Under the pieces are notes generated by a model. The model did not search any database and was not told the DNA's origin. It worked only from the letters and a program-made list of their open reading frames with translations. Below, in pieces: positions 28,059-37,435 of a stretch of DNA of 40,242 nt. Positions within the stretch are counted from its first letter, which is position 1. Every line of letters begins with the position of its first letter. The stretch spans positions 1 through 40,242 of the forward strand of contig NZ_JALSKT010000069.1 of NCBI RefSeq assembly GCF_026988655.1, read 5' to 3'. This DNA comes from Sulfurimonas sp. (GTDB lineage: Bacteria > Campylobacterota > Campylobacteria > Campylobacterales > Sulfurimonadaceae). The position numbers and the translations under genes were made by a program.

Positions 28059-29270
28059 TTATTTTCGCATCTCTTTTTGCGCAAGGTCTCTAATCTGCAT
28101 TATTTTATTTTTTCCAATGCTTTTTGCATATGTTAGAATTTCTTTTGCTTGTTTCATTGCTTCTTCTAAACTTGTATTATTTGCTTTTATAACAAATCCA
28201 CCTGAAACAGTAATTGTGACAGCACCAGTCTCAGGTACATGAAACTTAAGTTCAGAAATACTTTCTCTAATAGTATCTACTTCTTTAAATGCTTGTTCTT
28301 TTGAAGAGCGTGATAATACAATGGTAAACTGGTTGTAGTCTGTTCTGGCTATGACATCAGCAGGTTGTTCATTTAAAGAGATAGTGTAAGCAACTTTTTT
28401 CAGCATTGCTTGAGCGACTTCTTGGGTGTAAGCTCTGTTTGATTTTGAAAAATTATCTATCTCTAATACTGTAACAGATGTGAAGTGACTATCTTTAAGA
28501 CTTTTTTTATGAGAGTAAGAATGTATAAGACCTTTGTAGTTGTTGATGCCAGTCACAGCGTCGATAAGGTTGGGATTGTCACTTACATTACTTTTTCTAT
28601 TCATTCGTAATGCTATGGCATCTGTTTCAAGTGAAAAAATATCATATTCATCTTTGTTCTTATCAATTTTAAGTAGATATTCAATATCTTTTAAAATGGA
28701 ATTGAGCATACTTCTGTACCAAAAAGTTGCAAGTAAAATAAGTATAAATACTAATGCTATGATGTATTGTAAAATATCAAACTTTTCTTTACTGTAGGTA
28801 ACGCTTTTTAAAATTATAGTATCAATTTTATTTGTCACTTCATGAAATGCAAGTTTTAAATCTGCATCTGTATTTTTTTGCACTGTTTTTGTATTTGTAT
28901 AATAATCGTGAACTGCATTATTAAATTTCTTGATTAATGTAGAAAGTTCTCTTAAATCGTTAAGATATTCACTGCTGTTATTTAAGATATATTTGTCTGT
29001 TAAATTATATTTATATAATCTTTGAAGCTTTTCAATATCTTGTTGTAGTTGAACACTTTTTGAATTGAACTCTATGAGAGCCGATTCAAGGTCACTTTTG
29101 TCTAGAGTAGTTAGTCTTTTGATTGTCTTTTTTTGTTTGTTTAAAATATCTATCTTATCAAAAGAAAGTTGTTGTTCAAAAGTAAAAACAACAGACAAAA
29201 ATGATACAAAAAATACAAAAAACAAATATGTGTTAAGATTTTTAAAGATATTCTTAATTGAGTGCTTCAT
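28059..29270 (-). CDS. Membrane protein with a degenerate GGDEF domain
   Basis: The 403-aa protein has a helix at about 13-32, a helical periplasmic region (33-165) and a second helix (168-186), followed by a GGDEF-type domain (about 235-395). The active-site loop, normally R-x-GG(D/E)EF, reads R309-TDYNQF (310-315), so the metal- and GTP-binding residues are lost. It should not make c-di-GMP. It may bind a nucleotide or a protein as a receptor, or regulate another cyclase. An AGGA ribosome site precedes ATG 29270. It faces thiL across an 84-bp divergent gap and reads toward sdhA. Confidence 0.82.
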   Translation of the reverse strand: MKHSIKNIFKNLNTYLFFVFFVSFLSVVFTFEQQLSFDKIDILNKQKKTIKRLTTLDKSDLESALIEFNSKSVQLQQDIEKLQRLYKYNLTDKYILNNSSEYLNDLRELSTLIKKFNNAVHDYYTNTKTVQKNTDADLKLAFHEVTNKIDTIILKSVTYSKEKFDILQYIIALVFILILLATFWYRSMLNSILKDIEYLLKIDKNKDEYDIFSLETDAIALRMNRKSNVSDNPNLIDAVTGINNYKGLIHSYSHKKSLKDSHFTSVTVLEIDNFSKSNRAYTQEVAQAMLKKVAYTISLNEQPADVIARTDYNQFTIVLSRSSKEQAFKEVDTIRESISELKFHVPETGAVTITVSGGFVIKANNTSLEEAMKQAKEILTYAKSIGKNKIMQIRDLAQKEMRK

Positions 29271-29354
29271 ATGGTAATTTTCCTAATAATGTTATAATAG
29301 CTTGTCATTCTATATTGACAGTTATTAATATATCCTTAATATGAAGAAGTTTAT
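29271..29354. promoter_or_regulatory. Divergent promoter gap between the GGDEF-like gene and thiL
   Basis: For thiL, TATAAT at 29293-29298 would give a leader of about 50 bases. On the other strand, TATTATAAC-like sequence over the same bases and TCCT (the AGGA site) at 29281-29284 could serve the leftward gene. A TTGACA at 29315-29320 is also present but poorly spaced for either. The two promoters appear to overlap. Confidence 0.4.
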
Positions 29355-30173
29355 TTGAATTTAGAAAATTATTTTATATCACAATTTAACAGTAAGCACA
29401 TTGGTGATGATGGAGCCTTGATAAATGGGTATGTTTATTCAAAAGATGCATTTTTTGAAAATGTTCATTTTAAACGCAGTTGGATGAGCTATTTCCAGAT
29501 TGCACGAAAAGCAATGCTTGTAAATATTTCGGATGCTGTAGCGATGAACGCAGAACCAAAATACGCACTTTTAAGTGTTGCAATGCCAAAAAATATGAGT
29601 AAATCGGATATGCAGCAATTAGCCAAAGGTTTTCTCTCAGCTGCAAAAGAATTTGACATTGACATTATTGGTGGTGACACGATAAGTAATACAAAACTTG
29701 ATATTGCAGTGACGATTATTTCTCAAACGCAGCGCCCGTTACTGCGTTTAAGAGTTAGACAAAATTATATGTTTGCATATACAGGAATACTAGGAAGGTC
29801 GTTAAAAGACTTAAAAAAAGTACAAAATCTTGGAAAAATTCATAAAAATTCAAAATTTATCAATATTAAATTACGAAATAAATTTTTAAAAAATACTCAA
29901 AGATTTTTAAAAGCAGGAATGGATATCTCAGATGGTTTATATAGTGATTTAGATAAAATTACAACATTGAACAAAATTGGTCTTGATTTCTTGCACAAAA
30001 TACCCAAAAATATCGCTTGCAGTGGTGAAGAGTATGAGATGCTTGTTGCCTTTGATAAACGAGATGAAAAAAAGATACGCAGACGTGCCAAGCAAAGTAG
30101 AACAAAACTCACTATTTTTGCAAATGCAGCTAGAAACAAATATGTAAACAGATGCAAAGCGCATCATTTTTAA
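29355..30173 (+). CDS. thiL: Thiamine-monophosphate kinase
   Basis: ThiL phosphorylates thiamine monophosphate to the active pyrophosphate. The 272-aa protein starts at TTG 29355; the nearby ATG at 29341 runs into a stop. Motifs seen are 'IGDDGALI' near the start, 'MLVNISDAVAMNAEPKYAL', 'IIGGDTIS' and 'GMDISDGLYSDL', the ATP- and magnesium-binding elements. It is shorter than the E. coli enzyme (about 325 aa), which I take as normal for the lineage. It contains three copies of AAACGCAG or its complement, two forming an inverted repeat at 29725-29749. It begins the thiL-truD-psd run. Confidence 0.88.
   Translation: MNLENYFISQFNSKHIGDDGALINGYVYSKDAFFENVHFKRSWMSYFQIARKAMLVNISDAVAMNAEPKYALLSVAMPKNMSKSDMQQLAKGFLSAAKEFDIDIIGGDTISNTKLDIAVTIISQTQRPLLRLRVRQNYMFAYTGILGRSLKDLKKVQNLGKIHKNSKFINIKLRNKFLKNTQRFLKAGMDISDGLYSDLDKITTLNKIGLDFLHKIPKNIACSGEEYEMLVAFDKRDEKKIRRRAKQSRTKLTIFANAARNKYVNRCKAHHF
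29725..29749. repeat. Inverted pair of the AAACGCAG word inside thiL
   Basis: AAACGCAG (29725-29732), a 9-base spacer and CTGCGTTT (29742-29749) form a perfect 8-bp stem. In Haemophilus and Neisseria, inverted pairs of uptake sequences are frequent, although there mostly between genes as terminators. Here the pair lies in coding sequence. Confidence 0.85.
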
Positions 30174-30186
30174 GGAACACAATAAT

Positions 30187-31260
30187 ATGGATAGATTTTA
30201 TTCACTTGAGCATGCAAGTATAGATTTTCACTTTAAACAGTCACCTCGTGATTTTGTGGTTGAAGAGATACCTCTTTATGAGTTTTCAGGAGAGGGTGAA
30301 CATCTTATTTTACAAGTAAGAAAGAAGAATCTTACTACTAATGAAATGGTAGGGCAGTTTGCTCGCTATTTGGGCATTAAAAACAAAGAGATAGGGTATG
30401 CTGGGCTTAAAGATAAGAATGCAATGACTGTACAGTATATCTCTTTGCATAAAAAGTATGAAGAAGCTTTGGAAGGTTTTAGTTTTGATGGAATTAAAAT
30501 TCTTTCAAAAACGTATCATAATAATAAAATAAGGATAGGACACTTAAAAGGGAACCGTTTTTACATAAAACTTAAAAAAGTTAATCCAACAAGTGCTACA
30601 AAAATTGATGAGGCTTTGAAAAATATTGATACTTTTGGTCTTCCAAACTTTTTTGGATATCAAAGATTTGGAAGAGATGGAAACAACCATATACTTGGTG
30701 AAAAAATTGCAAAAGGTGAAGCAAGAGAACGAAATCCTAGAGTAAAAAAACTTCTTATCAATGCCTACCAAAGTCACTTATTTAATCTTTGGCTTTCAAG
30801 ACGACTTGAAATCAATTCTCTTGTTAACAGTTTCAAGGTAGAAGAAATTGAAAGTCTATTAAACATGCCTAATGAAGAAGTGAAAAAGATGAAAGAACAA
30901 AAACATCCTTTTAAGCTGATAAGCGGGGATGTTATGGAACATTATCCGCATGGAAGACTTTTTAGCTTTGAAGGTGATGTAGAAGATATAAATAGGTTTC
31001 AATCAAGAGAAATTTCTCCTACAGGATTGTTGTGTGGTAAAAAAGTGACACTTGCTACTCAAAATGCATTGAGTATTGAAAAAGATTATGATGATGAAAT
31101 AAATGCAGATGGAGCAAGACGATATGCATGGATTTATCCTACTGACATTGAAGGTCGTTTCAATCAGATAGAAGCACAATATGAGATGAACTTTACTTTA
31201 CCAAAAGGTTCGTATGCAACAGTTCTGATAGAAGAAATAGCAAAGAGAAAAATTAATTAA
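30187..31260 (+). CDS. truD: tRNA pseudouridine(13) synthase
   Basis: TruD isomerises U13 of tRNA(Glu) to pseudouridine. The 357-aa sequence has the catalytic aspartate in 'GYAGLKDKNAMTVQ' near residue 77, 'GNRFYIKLKKV', 'NFFGYQRFG' with the family's conserved FG..RFG pattern, and 'LINAYQSHLFN'. Length matches the E. coli enzyme (about 349 aa). It starts 13 bases after thiL with an AAGGA site and is followed by psd after 17 bases. Confidence 0.95.
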   Translation: MDRFYSLEHASIDFHFKQSPRDFVVEEIPLYEFSGEGEHLILQVRKKNLTTNEMVGQFARYLGIKNKEIGYAGLKDKNAMTVQYISLHKKYEEALEGFSFDGIKILSKTYHNNKIRIGHLKGNRFYIKLKKVNPTSATKIDEALKNIDTFGLPNFFGYQRFGRDGNNHILGEKIAKGEARERNPRVKKLLINAYQSHLFNLWLSRRLEINSLVNSFKVEEIESLLNMPNEEVKKMKEQKHPFKLISGDVMEHYPHGRLFSFEGDVEDINRFQSREISPTGLLCGKKVTLATQNALSIEKDYDDEINADGARRYAWIYPTDIEGRFNQIEAQYEMNFTLPKGSYATVLIEEIAKRKIN

Positions 31261-31277
31261 AGAAGGATTTATATAAA

Positions 31278-32108
31278 ATGGAAAAAAGACACATTACTTC
31301 AGCAATATCTCAAATATTTGGAAAATTCGCATCAAAAGAGTTTCCACATTGGTTTCAAAATATAGTCAATAACACATATGTGAAACTTATGGGACTTGAT
31401 ATGAGTGAGTTTCATCACCCTAATACCTACAAAAGTTTAAATGCTCTTTTTACGAGAAAGTTAAAGGAGCCAAGAAAGTTTTCACTTGATGCGCAAGATT
31501 TTATCTCTCCATGTGATTCTCTTATAACTGAGTGTGGAAAATTGGTAGATGATTATGCATTGCAGATTAAAGGTATGCGTTATAAAGCCGATAATTTTCT
31601 TGGAAAAAGCTTCACACAAGAAGAAAAAGATTATATGCACAATGGTGACTTTATAAACTTTTATCTTTCACCAAAAGATTATCATCGTTATCATATCCCT
31701 ATGAATCTGAAAGTTTTAAAAGCAGTCCATATTCCGGGAAAATTTTATCCTGTAAATATTCCTTCACTAAAAAAACGTATAAATCTTTTTATAGAAAATG
31801 AAAGAGTTGTAATCCTGTGTGAAACGCCAGAAGGTAAGAAATTTTATATGGTATTAGTAAGTGCTTTAAATGTTGGAGTGATGAAAGTGGCATTTGAACC
31901 GCGTATACAAACCAATGCTGATGTTGCTAGTGAACAAGTCTATGATTTTGATAATTTATATTTAGATAAAGGTGATGACTTCGGTTGTTTTGAAATGGGT
32001 TCAACTATTGTTATATTATCTGAAAAAGATATGTTTGAAAAACTTTTAGTCAAAGCAAATCAAAAAGTAAAATTCGCCGATACAGTTGCAAAACTTCATC
32101 TTAAATAA
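31278..32108 (+). CDS. psd: Phosphatidylserine decarboxylase proenzyme
   Basis: Psd makes phosphatidylethanolamine by decarboxylating phosphatidylserine at the inner membrane. The 276-aa proenzyme self-cleaves between G241 and S242 in 'EMGSTIVIL' (the family's LGST site), generating the pyruvoyl cofactor. The catalytic aspartate is in 'SPCDS' (about D80) and a conserved histidine lies in 'DYHRYHIP'. AAGGA at 31262-31266 precedes the ATG. It is the last gene of the thiL-truD-psd run; the 170-bp gap to napA follows. Confidence 0.94.
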   Translation: MEKRHITSAISQIFGKFASKEFPHWFQNIVNNTYVKLMGLDMSEFHHPNTYKSLNALFTRKLKEPRKFSLDAQDFISPCDSLITECGKLVDDYALQIKGMRYKADNFLGKSFTQEEKDYMHNGDFINFYLSPKDYHRYHIPMNLKVLKAVHIPGKFYPVNIPSLKKRINLFIENERVVILCETPEGKKFYMVLVSALNVGVMKVAFEPRIQTNADVASEQVYDFDNLYLDKGDDFGCFEMGSTIVILSEKDMFEKLLVKANQKVKFADTVAKLHLK

Positions 32109-32278
32109 ATTTTTAAATCTGTTACTATTCTCTACACAAAAGATTAATTCTTTTCAATAGCTTAAAAAAAAAATATAAATATTTTATTTATTTTGATTAT
32201 TAAGTTATCATACTTAGTGTTAATACGCATCTGTAAAGCATTTATGTTTTAATGATTTTTAAGTTCTAAGGAGAATAT
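32109..32278 (+). promoter_or_regulatory. nap operon leader and promoter region
   Basis: This 170-bp AT-rich gap contains A- and T-runs. A possible extended -10, TGTTAATAC (32218-32226), would place transcription start about 45 bases before napA. A strong TAAGGAG ribosome site lies at 32267-32273. An imperfect palindrome TGAT...ATCA (32194-32210) lies just upstream, but its half-site spacing does not fit an FNR box. I cannot name a regulator. Confidence 0.4.
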
Positions 32279-35113
32279 ATGTCACTTTCTAGAAGAGAAT
32301 TCCTGAAAAATTCAGCAGCAGCATCTGCAGCAGCGGCAATTGGTATGAGTGTACCAGCCGAGTTAGAAGCAAGCGCAGCTAAAGCTGAGAGTGGATGGAG
32401 ATGGGATAAGGCAGCTTGTCGTTTCTGTGGTACTGGCTGTGGTATTATGATGGCTACAAAAGATGGTAAAATTGTTGCAGTAAAAGGTGATCCTGCTGCT
32501 CCAGTTAATCGTGGTCTTAATTGTATTAAGGGTTACTTTAATGCTAAAATTATGTATGGTGCAGATAGATTAACTACACCATTATTGCGAATGGATGCAA
32601 AAGGAAACTTTGATAAAAAGGGTAAATTTGCGCCAGTGACTTGGGAGAGAGCTTTTGACGAAATGGAACTTAACATTCGTAAAGCACTCAAAGCAAGTGG
32701 ACCTGAGGGTGTGGCAGTTTTTGCATCTGGTCAATATACTATTATGGAAGGTTACGCTGCTCAAAAGATGATGAAAGGTGGATTTCGCTCAAACGCGATT
32801 GATCCAAATGCTCGTCATTGTATGGCATCTGCAGTTGTTGGCTTTTACCAAACTTTTGGTATTGATGAACCATCGGGTTGTTATGATGATATCGAACTGA
32901 CTGATACTGTTGTATCTTGGGGTTCAAATATGGCTGAGATGCATCCTATTCTTTGGTCTCGTGTAACAGATAGAAAACTTTCTGACCCAGAAAGAGTGAA
33001 GGTCATCAATATGTCTACTTATAGACATAGAACTTCTGACCTTGCAGATATAGAAATTATCTTTTCACCAAATACTGACCTTGCGATGTGGAATTATATC
33101 GCTCGTGAAATTGTTTATAACAATCCAGATGCAATTGATTGGGATTTTTTAAAGAAAAATATTGTCTTTGCTGCAAGTCCTGTAAATATGGGTTATGGTA
33201 TGAGAAGAACTGGTGAAAAGTCTCTTTCTCCAGCACGTCCTGATGGTTCTGCAGGTAAATATACAGCAAAAGAGATGGAGACAATCAAGCACGAAATGGT
33301 ACATAATGTTTCTGCAAAAGAAGCACCAGCGTTGGAAGTGTATGGTTACAAAGAAGGTCAAGATATGGTTAATAAACCTGCTGGTCTTAAACACTGGGAA
33401 ATCTCTTTTGAAGAGTATAAAAAATTCCTTGCACCATATACACTTGATTATGTAGCAAAAATTGCTAAGGGTGATCCGGATGAGTCTATTGAAAGTTTTA
33501 AGAAAAAACTTCAAACTTTAGCTGATCTTTACATTGAAAAAGGAAGAAAAGTAGTCTCTTTTTGGACTATGGGTATGAATCAACATACACGTGGTACATG
33601 GGTAAATACACTTTCTTATAATGTTCACTTTATGCTAAACAAACAAGCACTTCCAGGTTCTGGAGCATTCTCACTAACTGGTCAACCATCAGCTTGTGGT
33701 ACTGCTCGTGAAGTTGGAACATTCTGTCACCGTTTACCGGCTGATATGATGGTTAAAAATCCTAAACATAGAAAAATTACTGAAAATAGATGGAAAATTC
33801 CTGAGGGAACACTCAATCCAGTTGGTAACCAACACATTATGAAAATTCATCGTGATATTGAAGATGGTGTTGTGAAGTTTGCATGGGTAAATGTTTGTAA
33901 TGCTTACCAAGATTCAGCTTCTGCAAAACATTGGATTAAAGCAGCAAGAGAGATGGATAACTTCATTGTAACTTCTGATGGGTATCCTGGTATTTCAGCA
34001 ATGGTGTCTGATCTTGTTCTTCCGTCTGCAATGATTTATGAAAAATGGGGAGCTTATGGTAATGCTGAACGTCGTACACAACACTGGAGACAACAAGTTC
34101 TTCCTGTAGGTGATGCGATGAGTGATACGTGGCAATGGATTGAATTATCTAAACGTTTTACAGTTGCTGATGTATGGGGTCCTTATACGCTTAGAAATGG
34201 TAAAAAACTTCCAGATGTAAGAAAAGCAGCACATGCGCTTGGATATACTGATGATACAACAATGTATGAAATACTCTATGCAAATAAAGAAGCTAAATCT
34301 TATAAAGTTGATATGGATTCATTCCCTCAAAAAGGTTATGACAACACAGAATCTAATGGTGATAGCAGAAATGTTATTGGCTCAGATGGTAAAGTATGGA
34401 AGGGTTATGGATTTATGATTCATGAGTACCTGTGGGAAGAGTATGCTTCATTTGGTCGTGGTCATGGTCATGACTTGGCAGACTTTGTTACATATCATAA
34501 AGTTCGTGGACTTAAATGGCCAGTTGTTGATGGTAAAGAGACTGCATGGAGATTTAATGTTAAATACGATCCATATGCAGCTAAAGCAGTGGCAAAATCT
34601 GGTAATGGTTCAACACATGCATTTTATGGTCCTCTAGCTAAAGCACTCTCACAAGGTGACTTAATGGGCATTACAGATAAAAAGAAAAAATCGCTTAAAG
34701 ACAAAGCGAAAATATTCGCACGTCCATATATGGATCCACCAGAAATGCCAGATGCAGAGTATGATACTTGGTTAGCTACAGGGCGTGTTCTAGAGCACTG
34801 GCATTCAGGTACTATGACTATGCGTGTTCCTGAGCTTTTCCGTGCGGTTCCTGAGGCTTTATGTTATATGAACCCTAAAACGGCAGAAGAAAAAGGTCTC
34901 AAACAAGGTGATCTTTGTTGGGTTGAATCACGTCGTGGTAGAGTAAAAGCTCACGTAGAGACTCGTGGTAGAAACAGACCTCCTCGTGGACTTGTATTTG
35001 TTCCGTGGTTTGATGAAAAAGTATTTATAAATAAAGTTTGTTTAGATGCAACATGTCCACAATCAAAACAAACAGATTATAAAAAATGTGCTGTTAAAAT
35101 TTATAAAGCATAA
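32279..35113 (+). CDS. napA: Periplasmic nitrate reductase, catalytic subunit
   Basis: NapA reduces nitrate to nitrite in the periplasm with a molybdenum bis-MGD centre and one [4Fe-4S] cluster. The 944-aa precursor begins with a twin-arginine signal (SRREFLK, then an alanine-rich stretch to about residue 35). Cluster ligands are C47, C50, C54 and C82, and the molybdenum-binding cysteine is C181 in '[10 protein letters not shown]'. Length exceeds the proteobacterial norm of about 830 aa, as is usual for Campylobacterota NapA. It leads the operon and needs Mog-type cofactor synthesis and NapD for maturation. Confidence 0.97.
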   Translation: MSLSRREFLKNSAAASAAAAIGMSVPAELEASAAKAESGWRWDKAACRFCGTGCGIMMATKDGKIVAVKGDPAAPVNRGLNCIKGYFNAKIMYGADRLTTPLLRMDAKGNFDKKGKFAPVTWERAFDEMELNIRKALKASGPEGVAVFASGQYTIMEGYAAQKMMKGGFRSNAIDPNARHCMASAVVGFYQTFGIDEPSGCYDDIELTDTVVSWGSNMAEMHPILWSRVTDRKLSDPERVKVINMSTYRHRTSDLADIEIIFSPNTDLAMWNYIAREIVYNNPDAIDWDFLKKNIVFAASPVNMGYGMRRTGEKSLSPARPDGSAGKYTAKEMETIKHEMVHNVSAKEAPALEVYGYKEGQDMVNKPAGLKHWEISFEEYKKFLAPYTLDYVAKIAKGDPDESIESFKKKLQTLADLYIEKGRKVVSFWTMGMNQHTRGTWVNTLSYNVHFMLNKQALPGSGAFSLTGQPSACGTAREVGTFCHRLPADMMVKNPKHRKITENRWKIPEGTLNPVGNQHIMKIHRDIEDGVVKFAWVNVCNAYQDSASAKHWIKAAREMDNFIVTSDGYPGISAMVSDLVLPSAMIYEKWGAYGNAERRTQHWRQQVLPVGDAMSDTWQWIELSKRFTVADVWGPYTLRNGKKLPDVRKAAHALGYTDDTTMYEILYANKEAKSYKVDMDSFPQKGYDNTESNGDSRNVIGSDGKVWKGYGFMIHEYLWEEYASFGRGHGHDLADFVTYHKVRGLKWPVVDGKETAWRFNVKYDPYAAKAVAKSGNGSTHAFYGPLAKALSQGDLMGITDKKKKSLKDKAKIFARPYMDPPEMPDAEYDTWLATGRVLEHWHSGTMTMRVPELFRAVPEALCYMNPKTAEEKGLKQGDLCWVESRRGRVKAHVETRGRNRPPRGLVFVPWFDEKVFINKVCLDATCPQSKQTDYKKCAVKIYKA

Positions 35114-35136
35114 AAAACTAGGAATAAAAAAAGAAA

Positions 35137-35937
35137 ATGAAGACAAAAGCAGGATTGAGCGACAGACGAAAATTTATTCTCAATATGGCGCGAGGCATAG
35201 GTCTAGCAAGTATGGGTGGTTTTATCTGGAGTGCTTTTATTGATGAAGTGACAGCTTCTCAGTTAATACTTCGACCACCTGGAGCTATAGGAGAGAAAGA
35301 TTTTTTAAAAACATGTATTAAATGTGGATTATGTGCAGAAGCATGTCCATATGATACACTCCTGCTTGCAAAACCAGGCGATCATGAACCTTTGGGTACA
35401 CCGTACTTTATGCCTAGAGATACACCTTGTTATATGTGTACAGATATTCCATGTGTTCCAGTATGTCCTACAGGTGCATTAGATGTATCTAGTGTTACTA
35501 CTGATGGACACTTAGATATAAATATAGCAGATATGGGGCTTGCAGTTGTTGATGAACAAAGCTGTATTGCATTTTGGGGTATTCAATGTGATGCTTGTTA
35601 TAGAGCTTGTCCCCTTTTGGGACATGCTATTACTATTGAATATAACAAAAATGAACGTACTGGGAAACATGCATTTATGAAACCAATTGTACATGCTGAC
35701 GCTTGTACGGGATGTGGACTTTGTGAACATGCTTGTGTTACCGAAAAGCCAGCTATTCATATATTACCTCGTGAAGTAGCTCAGGGTAAGGCAGGTGATT
35801 ACTATATAAAAGGTTGGGATAAAAAAGACGAAAAACGTTTAAAAGATGCGCATGCAATCCATACAACAACTGAGATAAGTAAGGAAAAAGCTGCAGATAA
35901 ATTGAATGGTGACTTACTTGAAGGACTATACGAATGA
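35137..35937 (+). CDS. napG: Ferredoxin-type quinol dehydrogenase subunit NapG
   Basis: NapG is an exported iron-sulphur protein that works with NapH to move electrons from menaquinol to NapB/NapA. The 266-aa precursor has a twin-arginine start ('SDRRKFILNMARG'). Four cysteine clusters of the [4Fe-4S] type follow: 'CIKCGLCAEACP' near residue 64, 'CYMCTDIPCVPVCP' near 103, 'CDACYRACP' near 150 and 'CTGCGLCEHAC' near 190. An AGGAA ribosome site lies in the 23-base gap after napA. Its stop overlaps napH by 4 bases. Confidence 0.93.
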   Translation: MKTKAGLSDRRKFILNMARGIGLASMGGFIWSAFIDEVTASQLILRPPGAIGEKDFLKTCIKCGLCAEACPYDTLLLAKPGDHEPLGTPYFMPRDTPCYMCTDIPCVPVCPTGALDVSSVTTDGHLDINIADMGLAVVDEQSCIAFWGIQCDACYRACPLLGHAITIEYNKNERTGKHAFMKPIVHADACTGCGLCEHACVTEKPAIHILPREVAQGKAGDYYIKGWDKKDEKRLKDAHAIHTTTEISKEKAADKLNGDLLEGLYE

Positions 35938-36764
35938 AAAGCTTATGGAATCATTACCGTTATTTGATTTTACGTAGAGTTACACAGCTAGGTTTGTTGT
36001 TTTTATATTTTGGTGCGAATGCTTGGGGTTGGACAATGCTTCAAGGAAATCTTAGTTCGTCCATTATTTTAAATGTAGTCCCTATGAGTGATCCTTATGC
36101 AGCCTTACAAATGTTAGCGGCTGGTGCTATTTTAGCAACTGACCTTTTAGTTGGTGTCGCAGTTGTGACGTTTTTTTACTTTATTATAGGTGGACGGGCA
36201 TTTTGTTCATGGGTTTGTCCTATTAATATGGTAACTGACTTTGCAGCTTTTGTTCGTGAACTTATTGGAATGAACAAGCTTACAGGTGTTAAACAACCAG
36301 CTTCAAGAAATTTACGATATTGGGTTTTAGGTTTAAGTCTTGTAATATCAGCAATTATGGGTGTTACTGCGTTTGAGTTTATTAGTCCTATATCTATGCT
36401 TCATCGAGGTATCATATTTGGTATGGGATTTGGTTGGATGGCTGTACTTGTGATTTTTCTTTTTGATTTATTCGTCTTAAAAAATGGATGGTGTGGTCAT
36501 ATTTGCCCACTTGGTGGGTTTTACTCCATTCTTGGTAAATTTAGTCTTATTCGAGTACATCATTCTGAAGAGAATTGTACGTTATGTATGAAATGTAAGG
36601 TAGTTTGTCCTGAAAATCAGGTTCTATATATGGTAGGAAAAGAGTCTTTACCTGTTTTATCTGGTGAATGTACAAATTGTGCGAGATGTATTGAAGTATG
36701 TGATGATGATGCTCTTAATTTTTCGATTAGAAGCATGGCACAAAATAAAAAAATGGGAGAGTAA
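35934..36764 (+). CDS. napH: Membrane quinol dehydrogenase subunit NapH
   Basis: The 276-aa NapH has four membrane helices, two 'CxxxCP' motifs at the cytoplasmic face ('CSWVCPINM' and 'CGHICPLGG') and two C-terminal [4Fe-4S] sites ('CTLCMKCKVVCP' and 'CTNCARCIEVCD'). It takes electrons from menaquinol for NapG. In this phylum NapGH stands in for the cytochrome NapC, and no napC is present here. It overlaps napG by ATGA. Confidence 0.93.
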   Translation: MKSLWNHYRYLILRRVTQLGLLFLYFGANAWGWTMLQGNLSSSIILNVVPMSDPYAALQMLAAGAILATDLLVGVAVVTFFYFIIGGRAFCSWVCPINMVTDFAAFVRELIGMNKLTGVKQPASRNLRYWVLGLSLVISAIMGVTAFEFISPISMLHRGIIFGMGFGWMAVLVIFLFDLFVLKNGWCGHICPLGGFYSILGKFSLIRVHHSEENCTLCMKCKVVCPENQVLYMVGKESLPVLSGECTNCARCIEVCDDDALNFSIRSMAQNKKMGE

Positions 36765-36765
36765 A

Positions 36766-37431
36766 ATGAAAATTATAAATAAAATAACACTTGGTTTAGT
36801 AACCGCTACACTTCTTTTTGTTGGATGTAGTCAAAACGCTACTCCAGCAAAAAAAGAAGTTGTAAAAGCAACTATTAGTGAAGATTCACTTGGTCTGAGA
36901 AAGGCAAGCTTATTTAATGAAGCAGAGATTAAGCCTAATGGGACAGAATATTCTCAAAATTATGCTGGAAGTGGACATAAGATAAAAAGAGCATTTCAAG
37001 ATGCTCCACCTATGATTCCTCACGATGTAACAGGACTTATCCCGATTACAATTAATGATAATCAGTGTCTAGGATGTCATATGCCAGAAGTTGCTTCAAG
37101 TATGGGTGCAACTCCGATTCCACCTTCTCACTTTATGGATTTTAGACCTGTAACAACTATTGCAGCAGATGGTGAACTAGAGAAAAATGGTCATGTAATT
37201 AAGAACACTTCAAGTGAAGAACTTAAAAATGTTTCTATAAAGTCTACACATGGTAAATTATATGGTGGTCGTTATAACTGTACACAATGTCATGCTCCTC
37301 AGGCGACTGAACCTTTAGCAGTTAAAAACAACTTTCAAGCTGATTATACTGATAAAGATGGTGCAAATAAATCAAGCTGGCAAGGTACTAAACTCATGGA
37401 AGGCATTAATACTTACGAGAGTAGTAAATAA
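36766..37431 (+). CDS. napB: Periplasmic nitrate reductase diheme cytochrome NapB
   Basis: I start napB at ATG 36766 (221 aa), one base after the napH stop, because GGGAGA lies just upstream and the product then begins with an export signal. NapB passes electrons to NapA through two c-type haems, seen as CLGCH (101-105) and CTQCH (172-176). Distal histidine candidates include H122 and H162. The signal ends 'LLFVGCSQNA' with C21, which resembles a lipoprotein site, unlike the usual soluble NapB. Confidence 0.92.
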   Translation: MKIINKITLGLVTATLLFVGCSQNATPAKKEVVKATISEDSLGLRKASLFNEAEIKPNGTEYSQNYAGSGHKIKRAFQDAPPMIPHDVTGLIPITINDNQCLGCHMPEVASSMGATPIPPSHFMDFRPVTTIAADGELEKNGHVIKNTSSEELKNVSIKSTHGKLYGGRYNCTQCHAPQATEPLAVKNNFQADYTDKDGANKSSWQGTKLMEGINTYESSK

Positions 37432-37435
37432 CAGT

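Noticed and set aside
32194-32210. Imperfect palindrome TGAT...ATCA before napA as an FNR site
   Set aside because: The half-sites are too far apart for the TTGAT-N4-ATCAA pattern and its distance to the proposed -10 does not fit either; only the existence of the palindrome is kept.
32582-33514. Several antisense open frames within napA
   Set aside because: They lie opposite a strongly conserved gene, have no ribosome sites or recognisable domains, and are expected by-products of codon usage.
36664-36765. Longer napB frame starting inside napH
   Set aside because: It would overlap napH by about 100 bases and bury the signal peptide; ATG 36766 has a ribosome site and an exported start.
37358-37435. 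Longer napF frame starting inside napB
   Set aside because: The start at 37436 gives the normal NapF N-terminus directly after the napB stop.
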